Below, piece after piece: positions 44,101 to 56,404 of a stretch of 64,000 nt of DNA. The notes beneath the pieces are model-generated. The model was not told the origin of the DNA. It was given only the letters and a program-made list of their open reading frames with translations, and made no database searches. How positions within the stretch are numbered: the stretch's first letter is position 1; each line of letters starts with the position of its first letter. A program made the position numbers and the translations under genes. This stretch comes from Litoditis marina (Eukaryota > Nematoda > Chromadorea > Rhabditida > Rhabditidae), in NCBI GenBank assembly GCA_964036275.1, contig OZ038438.1:15855720-15919719 (forward strand), given 5' to 3'.

Positions 44101-46901
44101 AGCCACTCCGGTCGCTTGCGATTCCAGTCTTCTGAAATCGACTCAGTGAACATTTTATTGCAAACAATGTTTCACACAGTTCTCGTATTGTTTTTGTAAA
44201 CAGTGGTTGAAATTGAAATCTGCCTTACACTGTGATTTGTCGGTTATCGGTCTTTCCGGTTAAATATGAACTTGAAGGTACACCACTGTCTCTGAGTTTG
44301 TTGCTCGCGGGCCAATTCAACGGATGCGGTAAACGGTTTACTGTAGTTTCAACTGTGACGTAGACTGACAACAAAGCGACAACCTTCTAGACCGTTTCCG
44401 CACTGAATAAACTGCCCAGCGCTGTAGATAAATACCCAAAATTTCTGATTATATTTTTGGTTGTGCTTCTAATTTTCTGACGAGAATATGCCGATATACC
44501 TTCACACGAGTCTACCCTACTTTCCATTCAGAAACATTTTTATAGGCAATTATTCGCACGAGTAGCGCACTATGGCGAAATTCGTGAGAGTGATTTCAAT
44601 AAACGGCTTACGATTTTCGATATCTGGCGCGGTAGCGATCCAATTCAACGAATGAGAGAGAATTTATTTTGTGAAAAATTCTCTTGCATGCACCATACTA
44701 TTTCTTATTTTGGTAGCACAACAAACCGTAAAAGTACTATCTGAATGTGACGAGGTGTTCATGAAGTGACTGTTCAGAGTTTTATATCGAAGTGTAACCG
44801 CGCCAACAGTCAGAGTAATTAAGTTAATTATATTTTAGGGAGACTATACGAGGATCTGATTGTTTGAGTGCATTGTGTCAGGGACTACCTTCAGAGGTTG
44901 TGCGTATCGTTTGCACTGTCGCTTATGTCAACACCGTCCAACTTACACCTGACATAGCTCGAAACATCTGTCAACTAACAAGGCACTATCCTAATACAAA
45001 GCAAGAAAGGGGAAGGGAGGCTCACCCGCCAGATCATCGAACACTTGTTTGGCTCTCAGAAAGGAGTCCGTTTCTTGTAAGGATTGTCTTTCTGCCCAGG
45101 TGAAAAGGTTGTGGCGAAATCGATGCATAACTGAAACATGTCGTGAAAAATCGTTCTGGTTATTGGTATTACTCACAATCAGAAAGAAAAGATTTCAGTT
45201 GAACTCACATTCTTCAATCCGTGAGTACAGATTTGCAGGAAGGTAAGTGTCAGCAAAAAGTTTCTTCGGCAAATTCTTGCAGCGCATCAGTTTTCTGATA
45301 GTCTGCTCGTTCTGTAGATCTACTTCCAGCAGAATAGTTTCAGCTAACGAGAAAGCCTCTCGAACGCGGTCCGATACTGAAAATGGCTGAGATGGAGCCA
45401 CATTTTAATTTACTGTAGTCGTGTTATACAACCTCTACCTGTATCATGTTTTCGATTCAGGACTATATGTGAACACTATTACACGTGAAGCACGTACATT
45501 TCAAGATCTGCATCTGCCATGAGTTAATTACAATGGTCGGGATGCGGCAAATTTGTTCAATTTACCAGCACCTATAATTAGAGCAGCAGGTGGTTGCGGT
45601 ACGGGGCATTGTTATGCTAAGTTAATGACGCTAATTGACAGAAGATGTTATCTTTTCGAACGCGTCAACCATAAACTTAGTTTTCTCCCAACAAAGGTAA
45701 ACTGGTAAGGCTGAAACAATTTAGCATTGTATTCGAAAGTTTGGTAGAATGTTTTCCTTCTTCCTTTGCCTACATTCAGATTTCACTTTGCTCTCAACAA
45801 TAAAATCTGAACAATTGAACTACTGAACTACGAGGTGTATTCAGAAGTTTTTCAACCTTCTCTCTCTGTTTTCCCGTAATATTCTACCTAGCTCGCAAGT
45901 ACTATTCACAGACTGCCCAAATTGCTCTCGCCCAGAGCTTTACGGTTAATTACGCTATAATGCCCAGCATGCCCTGAAAGGTGTGAAATGTTACTCAAAA
46001 ATGCGCAGGTCACCTACACAATCGTAATGCAAGCAGGTGCAATTCTCCAAAAGTGAACATTTGTTTTCTTGCTAATAGCAAAAGTATATGGGAACGAGCA
46101 TGCCTGGGAAACAATGCACTCCACCCAGCATGAGTATGATATTGTGCAGAGATGCTCATTCGTAGCTGTTGCAGAGTATTGTTTACATTAGGTTTAGTTA
46201 TGCAGCAAGAGACAGTGAACAAGAAGTATTGGTATTGCCAAAAAGTAGTCGCTTATTGGTTGTAAAAAGTATTGCGGTAGAACTTAGAGGTAGAAGGTAG
46301 AAAGGTAGAAAGGTAAAAAAGGAAGAAGCGCAACAGAGTAAGAAAACTAAAGATAAGTGAACATTTGTTGTGAATCATGCATAACAACCGTTCGGCAGGC
46401 CGGAATGAAATTTATAAAGCTATTAACCGGAAGTAATCGAACAGTCAGGTTAAATACTTTCTAGATTTACCAAAAGAAAATTGTGTACCATAAGTAATTC
46501 GAACAGTCCCATACAAAAGGAAAAACCATCGATAATTGTGCTGTTTATTATTGCACCTACCCGGTCTTTTGACAAAATCGAAGTTTCAAAATTACCTTTG
46601 TCCCAAACTTCAGTATATGGAACGTGGATTGTACCAAATAAAAAGCCTCTTGATTGTAGTTCCGGATGAAATATGGACCACAAGAAAATATTCCGTTTGT
46701 CCTGTAATGGAGTGGTTGAAAAAATCTCGTTCTGGATTGTAAAACATTGAAAAAGGGTTTCCCGCCTGATGAGCCTGAACGGAGTTTTGTTACGTTAATA
46801 GTAAATAGGTCAATGTAGTCCACATTACTCACCTGATTGATACACTCTGAGTAAATTTGAGTCACGAAGGTTATCGGGAGCAGTAGTCTGCTTAGATTCA
46901 T
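41195..46901 (-). CDS. TIKI-family (TraB/PrgY) Wnt metalloprotease
   Basis: Ten minus-strand exons join in phase (46901-46833, 46731-46596, 45376-45209, 45130-45026, 44131-44019, 43593-43510, 43149-42943, 42147-42030, 41386-41302 and 41228-41195), giving 372 residues. An N-terminal signal peptide (MNLSRLLLPITFVTQ) is followed by the diagnostic TIKI segment FLFGTIHVPYTEVWD, with the first GX2H motif. Later blocks ILLEVDLQNEQTI, WNRKRPEWLLF, MLDVFLAQK and a Cys-containing EEQC-like block (TAQEQCNPI) align with vertebrate TIKI. Near the end RRNERMAHRL precedes AIGTGHFFGENSIL, the second GX2H motif. TIKI enzymes are extracytoplasmic Mn/Co-dependent proteases that trim Wnt N-termini. Unlike vertebrate TIKI, I see no C-terminal membrane anchor. 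The final 34-nt exon is the least certain. A spliced-leader-like acceptor lies at 46948-46953. Confidence 0.88.
41577..41771 (+). repeat. Dispersed 195-bp repeat, copy 2
   Basis: Same-orientation copy of 6636-6830, here in intron 8 of the TIKI gene. It has equal length and sharp ends and differs at scattered positions. Confidence 0.9.
42717..42802 (+). pseudogene. tRNA-Leu relic
   Basis: An excellent Leu-type A box (TGGCCGAGTGGTCTGAGGCGC) and a consensus B box (GGTTCGATCCC, 42778-42788) are 45 bp apart. The anticodon arm (CTGGTTCCGGCCAG) has lost bases from its loop, and the acceptor ends do not pair. It is therefore a decayed tRNA-Leu or tRNA-derived SINE head, in intron 7 of the TIKI gene. 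Confidence 0.55.
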
Positions 46902-49113
46902 ACTCAGGACGTATACGAAAGTTCACTTTCAATCATGGGGAGAACACCTGCAAATAGTATGAGGTAAAGTGAACTATACTCTAGTGCACACGCTCGTTAG
47001 CGCCTACAGTATTCTAGTCCAATCCAGCAGTGTTTTTAGAATTTTAGACATGGTTTTACAACAATGAACCAAAAAAAGAGAGAAAACTGTTTTAAAACAT
47101 CCGTTCCACACCACAGTACTTCGGAATGACGAGGTTTATACAACAGAAGACGGCCAGAACAACTCTCATATATGAAAACAAACCACTAATAGTAAACTAC
47201 ACATGTTTACTCAGAAAAGTTGGTGAACGATTAGTGTAGAGGTCACGAGATTAAGTGGCTGAGCGACTTGTTATAACAAGGCGAGAAGTGTCAACTAGCA
47301 GCGCTGAATAGGGGGCGGGTCTCACAGTAACTGCCCTGAACGGCAGCACAGAATATCGGCGAGGCTAATAACGACAATTTATTTATCAACTCGATACTTG
47401 ACAGACGATTGTAATGGCAAATGATTATCACATGTGTTGATTTTAAAAAGAAAAACATGTACAGGAGAAAATTAAACATAGCAATTATGAAACGGTGGGA
47501 GATGGCGGACTTCTTACTGGACCTGGCAGCTGGAGCTGCGGCAAAAAAAGACAATGTTGACACGTTCTTGATACATATTTCAATATTTATTCGACACATT
47601 CATGTATTCGACACATAGAACAAACATGAACTAATGTATCACGTGGTGTTCTCTCCACTTCGTGCTTCATGTGCATTTTGACCGAGGAAAACCCAAGGTT
47701 CAGAGCGCAAAGGAACAATGTCAGAATTGACGTGAAGTTGAAGTTTGAGGTCTTCATATATAGATTGAAGTAAATGAATATTATCTCATCATAGAAGCAA
47801 AGTTGAACACACCTTCACTAGTTGACGTGATGGGGGATGAAGTGCACGCAGCAAAACAGGACTACGAAACATCTCCGAATGAGATCAACTGTAGTTCGAA
47901 TAAATAACGAGTGTGAGACCACTAAACGCAAAGTTTCATAGTTCAAATCAAATAAAAACCGGTAAAAGTGAAAAAAAAAACTGTTGTGCGAAGTTTACTG
48001 ATCAAGTTACAACATAAAATTGGTTTCTGTAGTTTTAGGTGGCACGGTACAAGGAGCGAACAAGTTTAGGTTGTGGATTAATCAATATTCTTTCAACAAT
48101 ACGATTCGTGTTCATCTGTGAAAGTGGAAAATGAAGTTTTGAGAAAGCATGTATACTGAAAATGTCTACGATTAACACACTTTCAGTATACATGCTTTTT
48201 TAAAGAAGGGCGATTATGTGGTCCAATCGCAACGCTTCAGTCCTTTAAACCGCAATACATTTTTCAATTGCAGTTTAAAGGACCGATGTCACGGGATTCC
48301 ACATAATCGTCCTTCTTTGAGTAAAAATCGTCTATTTTTTATTTAGAAAAAAAAACAGAATAATTGTGTAAGGGACTTTTATGGAAAAGAATCATCTCGG
48401 ATCTCTCCAAATACTCTGAAAAAATAAATTTTTTATATCCACGGAACTGGGATAGTCTCAAATTCACGGAAGTCAGGCTGATCTTGTTCAGGGAATGATA
48501 AAGTGGGAACTGTGTCTATTGTGCGAAACATGGCAAAACTTCCAAACCAATTTGTGGGATCGAAAACCTAAGCGGGCGCTTCTCAACAGTAGTTGTATAC
48601 TCTCACCAATCGATGTCTTTCTACAGTAATCCGTCAAGTATTTGAGAGGCGTTTTCTAATGAATAGTTCATTATCTTGCTTTGGAACTTTTAGAGTTCGT
48701 AGTAGTAAACATGCAGAAGGCACTACCAAAAATTGGGGTTATAAGTGGGTGGAACAAACTATATAGGGTTATAAGTGGGTGGAACAAACTATATACACTC
48801 TTTGTCATTTAGTTATAAAATGAAGGAAACCGAACAAAAAGAAATGCGAGCCGTGATCGAAAACATTGTTCTCATCCAAATTCAATTTGAACAGTGTACA
48901 TAAATTTCTCACTCCCAGAACACCATGATACGAGAAAAATTATGATTCATTATTTTACAAAAGTGAAGAGAACAGCCGGTTGATATGCGGAAGAGGTTTT
49001 TCGTTCTAGCGAGAATCAACCTACATGCTTTTATATATTTGTTGTATGTTTTGTATGTTTGAGAAAAAACTTTTACAATTTCTCGTTATAGTGGGTGCCA
49101 AGTATATAAATTT
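46902..49113. other. Gene-free spacer
   Basis: No gene is supported on either strand. It contains GGTAGAA-type short repeats just before (46280-46320), the two hairpins at 48144-48319, and a two-copy 29-30 bp tandem repeat (GGGTTATAAGTGGGTGGAAC) at about 48736-48795. Confidence 0.45.
48144..48319. repeat. Two adjacent inverted repeats (hairpins)
   Basis: Hairpin 1: AAAGCATGTATACTGAAA (48144-48161) pairs perfectly with 48181-48198 across a 19-nt loop. Hairpin 2: an arm from AAAGAAGGGCGATTATGTGG at 48202 pairs with 48267-48319, including CCTTTAAAC/GTTTAAAGG, with a few mismatches and bulges. The sequence encodes no protein. It could be a MITE pair or hairpin RNA precursors. Confidence 0.75.
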
Positions 49114-49188
49114 CTGTCTCTCGCCGGAATCGAACCTGCAAGCAAAAGAATCGTAGCAGGGCGCTAACAACTGCGCTATTAGAGCACA
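49114..49188 (-). pseudogene. tRNA-like relic
   Basis: On the minus strand the A-box-like TAGCGCAGTTGTTAGCG and the consensus B box GGTTCGATTCC are correctly ordered about 45 bp apart. The anticodon arm does not pair and the acceptor ends match only partly. It is a tRNA-derived pseudogene or SINE head, not a functional tRNA. Confidence 0.5.
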
Positions 49189-49589
49189 CAACCGCTGAGC
49201 TTTGGAATCGAAGACATGTGTGCGTACACATCGCAAAGTGAAATATACAGTACCCTCCCGCCTTTCCATTGGCGACGACTATAACCTACACGAACCTTCA
49301 AGTATTTTGTTAGTCTTTTCGCCGGATTTCCGGACAGAGATAACCTCAATATGCACTATTATGAGTCAATAATATTCAAAACGCTCAAGTTCCAGATTAT
49401 TCGAATACGAACCCTCCCTTTTGATGTTTCAGTCATTTTACCGGGTATAATTCACTTTCTTATAAGAAAAACATCTCAATTTTTGGTTTCAATCCTATTT
49501 TTCATGGAACTTCTACGTAGCGAACAACCGCTGTAATAGAAGAAAAGGTTTGGCAAATCAGTAGAAAACAAATATAAATTTCGTGGCTT

Positions 49590-49860
<271 letters not shown>

Positions 49861-50443
49861 CTAAGCAGCCGTACTAAATACGGCGCAATGGCCAACTGTA
49901 TGTTCCCAGTGCAATTGTATTTTGGTTCTCCCGGTATCGTCCTGTCGTTCAAGAAACGCCAGGGGCCCCAAGTTGCAGTCACCTTCTTCTCTCAAAGGTG
50001 CGTGCAACCTTTTTTGTATCGGCAGGCGATGCCAACAATATTGAATAAAAAGGTTTTCACTCATGCGCAAATTGTTCAAATTTTGAAACAAGCGGAACGC
50101 AACAGGAATTAGAAACCTACGTGAAACGGTCACCTCTTATTTTCGCCCTTGCTTTTCTATTCGGTATTGACGTGAAAACCAGTCTGTCCGTCTGTGGAAA
50201 ATCACTCGGTTTTCGTTTTTGGGATTCACAAATGGAACCTGGTGGCTTTTCGGTCACTATCAACACGGTTGCTTGTGTGATTGGCCTTCATCTTTGTTCG
50301 AAGTGTCTTATTGAATAGCTTGACTTCCTGATATGAGCTTTATCAAGAGGGCGGTGCGCGCAATATTTGGGAAGTGTCAGTAAGTCGGGCTGACTACCAG
50401 CCCACAACAGTACACAGACCACTGCTGACCATCGCATACGCCA
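49861..50443. other. Spacer upstream of the CPG-like gene
   Basis: An open plus-strand stretch continuing from the microsatellite ends at 50112 with VFTHAQIVQILKQAERN, which resembles the N-terminus of IS3-type OrfA transposases (see findings). No other coding signal is evident. Two ...CCAG acceptor-like sites lie just before the ATG at 50444. Confidence 0.4.
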
Positions 50444-53400
50444 ATGATTAGGTGTGCACTATTATTGCTCTTCGGAACAGGTAAGATAATTTTGTGTCAA
50501 TACCGAAATAACTCCAACTGGTCACTCTGACAATGAGTCCGACTCGCAATGCTCACCACCGAGATTTATCCCTCGCAGACAGTCCTCTGTTCCCGGGATT
50601 GTAGCCGTTAGAGAACATCCAGAAATAACTCATTTGTCGACCAACCATGACCTGCTATACCATTTTTCAATCCACGCTTGATTGACTTCCGCTCATTTGT
50701 TATAAATTGAACAAAAACCACTAAACAATTAGAGAGTATGATTTGATGATTGTTTATTACGTTTGTTCTGTTGGACTCTGGATCGAACATACACCCGCAG
50801 AGACCTTGAGTAAACCGACATTTATGAATAATGAGTTTCAGTCGGCTCGGTCATCTGCGCGTGTGCGGACCATTCTTTCCTCGGATGTGTGCTGCGACTC
50901 AAGGCACATCGTGTCCCTTTCGAACGAAATATCCTGAACGTCGTTTTCAACGTAGGAAGTGAAGCGAAACTCCTCCACACCTGCAAGTGGGTGATCTATT
51001 AGTCTGTTTGCGGTTTCGAATGCTTCCTAATAATGTGATTACTTCAGTCTTCGATAACTCTCCATTTTTGATGATTTTGATTCACTCGACAGTAATTAGA
51101 CTATTTGACTCAATTGTGCCTATCAATATGTTCGTCTTCTTTGTTGAGGTTTGTGTTTTGTTTTGTTATGCGAACGAGATGAGACTTCAGAGTGTACTCC
51201 GCGACTTTGCCATGTTTTCGAGAGAAAGTGGAAGAATGCGGGGATGAGAAACAACGGCGACTACTCAACGAAGTTGGCAAAATGCTCATGTTTCTATGCA
51301 CGCCCTTCAGTCTGAAACGACAGCAGTCAGTTTATTTTGAACTCAATTGTATACTAGAAGTAAATTGAATAGTCACGTAAAGTTAGTATTCTAATGAGAA
51401 ATCATGCACTTTATCATTGCGCTTCTGAGTTCTGCTCTGTTTAACATGTTTCACGTCACTCTGCAATTTACTAGCAGTATACCACTGTAATGATTTCTAT
51501 GACTCCATTATCAAAATTACTTCATAATAAAACGTCTTCAGTTTCCTCGAAATATTACTGTTCACAATTCCGTTAGGGACTCAGACAGAGAAGATGTATT
51601 CAGCCGTTTTCAGTTGTCGAATAGTTTTTGTCGAGTTTGTTCGACTCGTTTGGCGTGTGCTGCGGCCTTTCGTTCTGTGTGACAGAAAGTTTGTCCAAAC
51701 GATTACAAGGTTGCGGTCAATTGACAACAAAGTAGCTAAGAGTGTTCGTGAAACCAAAAAGTCACCCCAGTTGATCCCACAAAAACGCGGGGTGAAGTTT
51801 CTGTCTAAGAAAACTCGAGTCGTGAAAACGAATATTCTTGTTTCAGGAATCTCATTAGGCATCAGAAGTGTGTTTCCTCCGTTCTAGCGTTGCCCGCTTC
51901 CACTGGATGTAAGCTCCTCAACCACTCCGATGGGGACAATGTGATTGCGTGCAAGTACGTCCTCCACTACACAAATTTTTCGAAAATAGGAAATTCAGTC
52001 TTGGTAATTATAATTCTCCATTTGTATTGTTATTGTTACAGCAGATTTGGTGAGGTTAAAGGCTCTCCTTTATGTATTGGTAGCTAATTATTAAACGGTT
52101 CTTAACTTTTGGGATGAAAGACGCACCGAACAAGTCTATTATAGCATGCTGGAGCCTGAAAACGAAACATGGTTTGTATAAATTTTCAACCTTTGCAGGC
52201 GTAAATGCAGTGCCCGTAAAACCGATTTTCTTTGCATGATGCGCACTTGGATATCAGAGCAAAATGTTTGCACACTCCAAGATATCGAGAGTGAGTTAAC
52301 TTTTTTCAAACCTCAGCGGTTTTACACTTATCAACTAACCAAATGAGGAAATAACAGAGGACTGAACAGACAATTTCGATATCACAATTATAGCTCGTAA
52401 TGACCTTCTGCGAAAGCTTAGTTTTTCGAGCATTCGTTCCAGTATTGTAACTTTCATCTGGAACTTCTACGGTATGCAGAAAACACTTTCAGTGCGTTTA
52501 TATAATCAGATCGTCATCGGAGAGGTTAACGGTTTTTGAATTCGTTTCTGAATATCTATTACCTGTTCCCAAGCATTTTCAGTAGAATTGGAGTTTGCAC
52601 TGGAAAACAGTCATCGGGTAGTTCGAAAGTGTAATGTAGGTTGCTTAAAAGAAATGATGTGGACATAAATTCAAGCAATACGAAAAAAAAGGTTCAAAGG
52701 AAATCTTATTCTCGAAGTGATTCCATATACTTTTTCGGGACTATTTTACTTTCGCCCCCCCACTTTTTTCGTTTCAACCGAAATAGGTCCTGTGTTACTT
52801 TCACCCCCCACCATGGGGGGTGAAAATAACATGGCTCCGTTTCAACTTAGAATTACAAGGGTGGGGGGCGATTGTTAAAGATTGCCAGGCATGTTACTTT
52901 CACCCCCCAATTTACGTCAATGGGGGGTGATTGTACAATGTCGACATTTAACTTTAGCCCCCCACTCTACCATACATTTACCTTTACCCCCCCCCCACCA
53001 TTTTCTGTTGAAACTTGTGCGGGTGGGGGGCCAAACTATCACGGGGGGTGCGATTGTACGGTGGGGGCGAAAGTAAAATGTTCCCTACTTTTTCTGTCTA
53101 CTCATTGAACCTGACCAGCATTAATGGGATAGAATCTATATATGAAATTTTTTCACGAGCTTGAATACAACGGTCATGGCACAATGTGAAAACTATGACA
53201 AGTAAACTTGTTATCATACCATCAGAGAACGAATATCGGTTTATGTTGAGTGGAAGAATTAGACAATGTTTCATTTTAGGTAAGTGTGGAGCTGAAGCCT
53301 CTGATTTGTATAACGAAATGCAGAGAACAGTTTTTGAGCCACAATATCCCGTGATCTGCGAATACAAAGAAGAAATCGGTAGGTGAAACAAAGTCTACGC

Positions 53401-55117
53401 TTCAATTCCTGAGAAGATGTGACCCATAACCTATTAGCTCATTTGTCTTGGTCCTCATAACTTTTACATGAACACTTTCACGGGTTTTCAACGGAAACAC
53501 TATTCGCGAGACACCAGATACCAACAGGGAATAAATACACGTCAAACATTTGATATTGTTAAAATCTAACTGCGAGAATCAGAAAGACTAGCCCAAGATT
53601 TTTTTCATCAAATAAGTATATTTTCAGCCTCCACTACTACACAATCCGTCACGACGACCACTGCGACAACCACAACATCCATCTCAACCCCTCGCCCTAC
53701 CGCTCATCTGAATCGAGTTCACATCTATCGAAAACCCGTGAGTTGGTCGCATAGACACAGTGAATAAATCCACGATCATGAACAAATGAATTTCACGTTT
53801 TCGACAGTTCGATCAAGTGTGTAAACAAAATTGTTCAACACATTTTTAACTAAACTCATTCACAGGCTCGAACGTTCACGGTAACGGCGGCGCCAGTGGT
53901 GTTTCGCCACGTTTTGAATGTGACGACAGAACAAACGCCTGTGGTATGGACAAAGAAACCTAGTTTGGTAAAGAGCCAGTACAACAAGGAGCTGTGGAAA
54001 TACAAGTCAAGTTAGTCCTGGACGAAGTTAAATTTTGAATATGTCCCAATCTATTGTGTGTTGAAATTTAATAGATTAATAATTTTCATAATGTTGTCTT
54101 AATTCAAATCGTATCACGAATTATATCAATGGATGAACACGAGCGAGAGGTCACAAATGGCAACTCGTTGAATGGACTGCTATTTTCAGTGTACACAACC
54201 CCATCACCTTATGAAACTACCCCAAGGACAATCTCCAGGAGCTACAAGGTAACTTTGGTTGTTTCTTTCTATTTAGTCCTCACAAAAATTCTATTTCTAT
54301 TTAGTAGCTCGAGTTAATTTCCATGTTTCCTTTATTACTGTCTTATTTGACTAATCAAACACAAAATTTGTTTAGGTGATGAACCTGCTCAAAAGTCTGT
54401 TGCCGGATAACATGCCGAAGAAGTTGTCCAGTTTGTTCGAGAATAGTCTTGAAAAACATTCATTCAACACAAAGGATCATTACAACACCCCCGGAGTTAC
54501 AGAAGCAACAACACCACCTCGGGTCACTGGTGAGAACATATAACTGCCTCAATGCGAACAATATTCATATTTAAAAGTGGTTTGAATCGGAAAATTTTCG
54601 CTCTATAACTTCGTACTGAGTATTTATTTTCCAACCAACAGAAAATGGAGCTGGTCAGCTACTATGAAGACGTTAATACTAATTCGAGAAGGGTTTTCAC
54701 AGCTGAATTACCACTCTGGAGTTAAAAACCGAGTTGTTTACCAAGGTTCGCCAAAAACCCAAGTTGTAAATCAAGGATCAGACTTTTTACCGAGAACTTG
54801 GTGCACAATTGTTCACCAATCTTTGATTTCACAACTTGATATCAACTAGTGACCAGTTTGGTGGGGCGAACTTTGGTAAACAACTCGGTTTTTCACTTCA
54901 GAGTAGAACAGTATGCCCTAGTACGTTTCTAATTATGATTTCCAGTCATAGATTGGGAATATAACATGCTTTAATTTTATTGGTGACAGTAAAACACCGT
55001 ATTGTTTCAGAAACCACATCAGCTGTTATCTACACAACAATGATGCCGGCTTTCCACCCTGGACGTTCGTCTAGTACCGCGAAATGGAGACCTTGGTATC
55101 TGGGCGGTACCGATTGA
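50444..55117 (+). CDS. Secreted Cys-rich, Thr-rich protein resembling chondroitin proteoglycan 4
   Basis: Nine plus-strand exons join in phase (50444-50480, 51888-51954, 52199-52290, 53280-53378, 53628-53737, 53866-54010, 54190-54248, 54376-54529 and 55011-55117), giving 289 residues. The start exon encodes a compact signal peptide (MIRCALLLLFG). A domain of roughly 100 residues follows with seven cysteines, in contexts TGCKLL, IACKRKCSARK, FLCMMR, NVCTLQ, KCGAEA and VICEYK. Their spacing recalls the nematode CPG4 domain of eggshell or extracellular proteoglycans. A Thr-rich mucin-like linker comes next (STTTQSVTTTTATTTT), then a tail with more Thr/Pro and no membrane anchor. It is likely exported and O-glycosylated. 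Domain assignment rests on cysteine pattern and architecture. The 1.4-kb first intron could hide an exon. Confidence 0.68.
52737..53085. mobile_element. C/G-tract inverted-repeat element in an intron
   Basis: The left end GGGACTATTTTACTTTCGCC and the right end GGCGAAAGTAAAATGTTCCC are inverted copies 349 bp apart. Between them are smaller nested palindromes, such as ACTTTCACCCCCCACC against GGGGGGTGAAA. It lies in the CPG-like gene, between the exons ending 52290 and starting 53280. It is non-coding and very similar in style to the element at 9581-10044. Confidence 0.8.
54711..54906. mobile_element. About 196-bp MITE in the last intron of the CPG-like gene
   Basis: Arms 54711-54751 and 54865-54906 are inverted near-copies. 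Both contain AAAAACCGAGTTGTTTACCA and then a TTCGCC core. A second inner pair (CAAGTTGTAAATCAA and TTGATTTCACAACTTG) extends the foldback. No ORF is present. Confidence 0.8.
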
Positions 55118-56404
55118 TATAAGGCCTGTTCATCTAAGAAAATGAATGTGGAATTATTCTTCTGTTGTAAAACGAAGTGTTATTTTACGATACAAAAAAA
55201 ATACCGTTCTACATTGTTGAATTCACACTTTGGTCTGGAACAGAAAAATAATGCTACCTTTGTGCTAATTGTTTCAAATGGCTTGGTCTTCTATAATGAA
55301 CTGATGGCTGATTACAGTCCATGATGTTTATCTACAATACTGTCCAGTTTGCATGTACATGCCTTGTGAACGTATGTTTCTATCTGAATTGTTATTTTCT
55401 CTACTGTGTCTGTTGTATAACATTTCATACGTATGTGATCTCCGATGTTCTTTGTGCATAATAAATACAAGCACTCCGTACCAAACTGTTTTAAACGAAT
55501 GTTCATTTATAAATACGGTTGGAACAATGAGCATCTACTCGGAACAACTCAAATATCGTTTCTTATTTGAAAATCAAATAAAAATCGAACATTTCATAAA
55601 ACAACCTGAGATGACTAGAGGAATTTCGGCAGTTGTGAAACGTATAAACACTCTAACAAACATGGACAATATTTAGAATAATCTAAATTGATTTTCATCA
55701 TCTGTTCCGAAAGTGACCGCGACAAATGAAAGCAAAGTGAACAATGGAAATAGAACTAGGTTCTCACAAACGAGCATTTGAGTTTTCACGTTGAGAACGT
55801 ATCACATGGTAAAACGACATGACGTTATGTCAGGATCGAAAAAGTTCAGCCCGGCTAGGGAAATTGTAGATCGAGACTTACAGCAAGTGAAGTGGAAATC
55901 AGCCAAATATTTTGATGACTTCAAGACTGACAGTGACTCTAAGCCTACGCCTAATATCGCAAAGGTTTCACGAACTACTGTGATTTGATAATTCCAATTA
56001 ACTTAAATTGAAAATGAATCATGCTTCTGATCGAATTAGAAGTGAATCACAATTGTTGTCGATATAAAAAGACATCTGAATAGGTTAACAACATTGTCGC
56101 GATGCTTTCCAATAGAATCAAAAGGAGTATGGGTAAATATGAACAAAATACAAATAAGTCATAAATGAATTAACCGGTACAGGAAAAGAAAGATCCGGGA
56201 TTGTGAATAATTTCGGTTGACTCTAGCAAAGAAATAGCCATCTAGTGTTCGATACTCATAGCAATAGTGAGTTGAAGTATTATGACCAAACATCAGAAAG
56301 AGTGCAGAATAATATTGCATGTGCATAATTACAGATCACACTTCTTATGAACACAAGTGTATTGAAAAAATACTAATCTAATGGGAAGAGTTTGTTGTGG
56401 GCTT
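55118..56404. other. Convergent 3' spacer
   Basis: Lies between the CPG-like gene (+) and the LAPTM gene (-). AATAAA at 55460-55465 may end the CPG-like transcript. A 107-codon plus-strand frame (55353-55676) is AT-rich, with no splice or domain support, and probably falls within or just past a 3' UTR. Confidence 0.45.

Noticed and set aside
52042..52079. Candidate extra exon of the CPG-like gene
   Set aside because: Splice sites exist, but including it breaks the phase into the next exon. Skipping it keeps the frame and the cysteine pattern.
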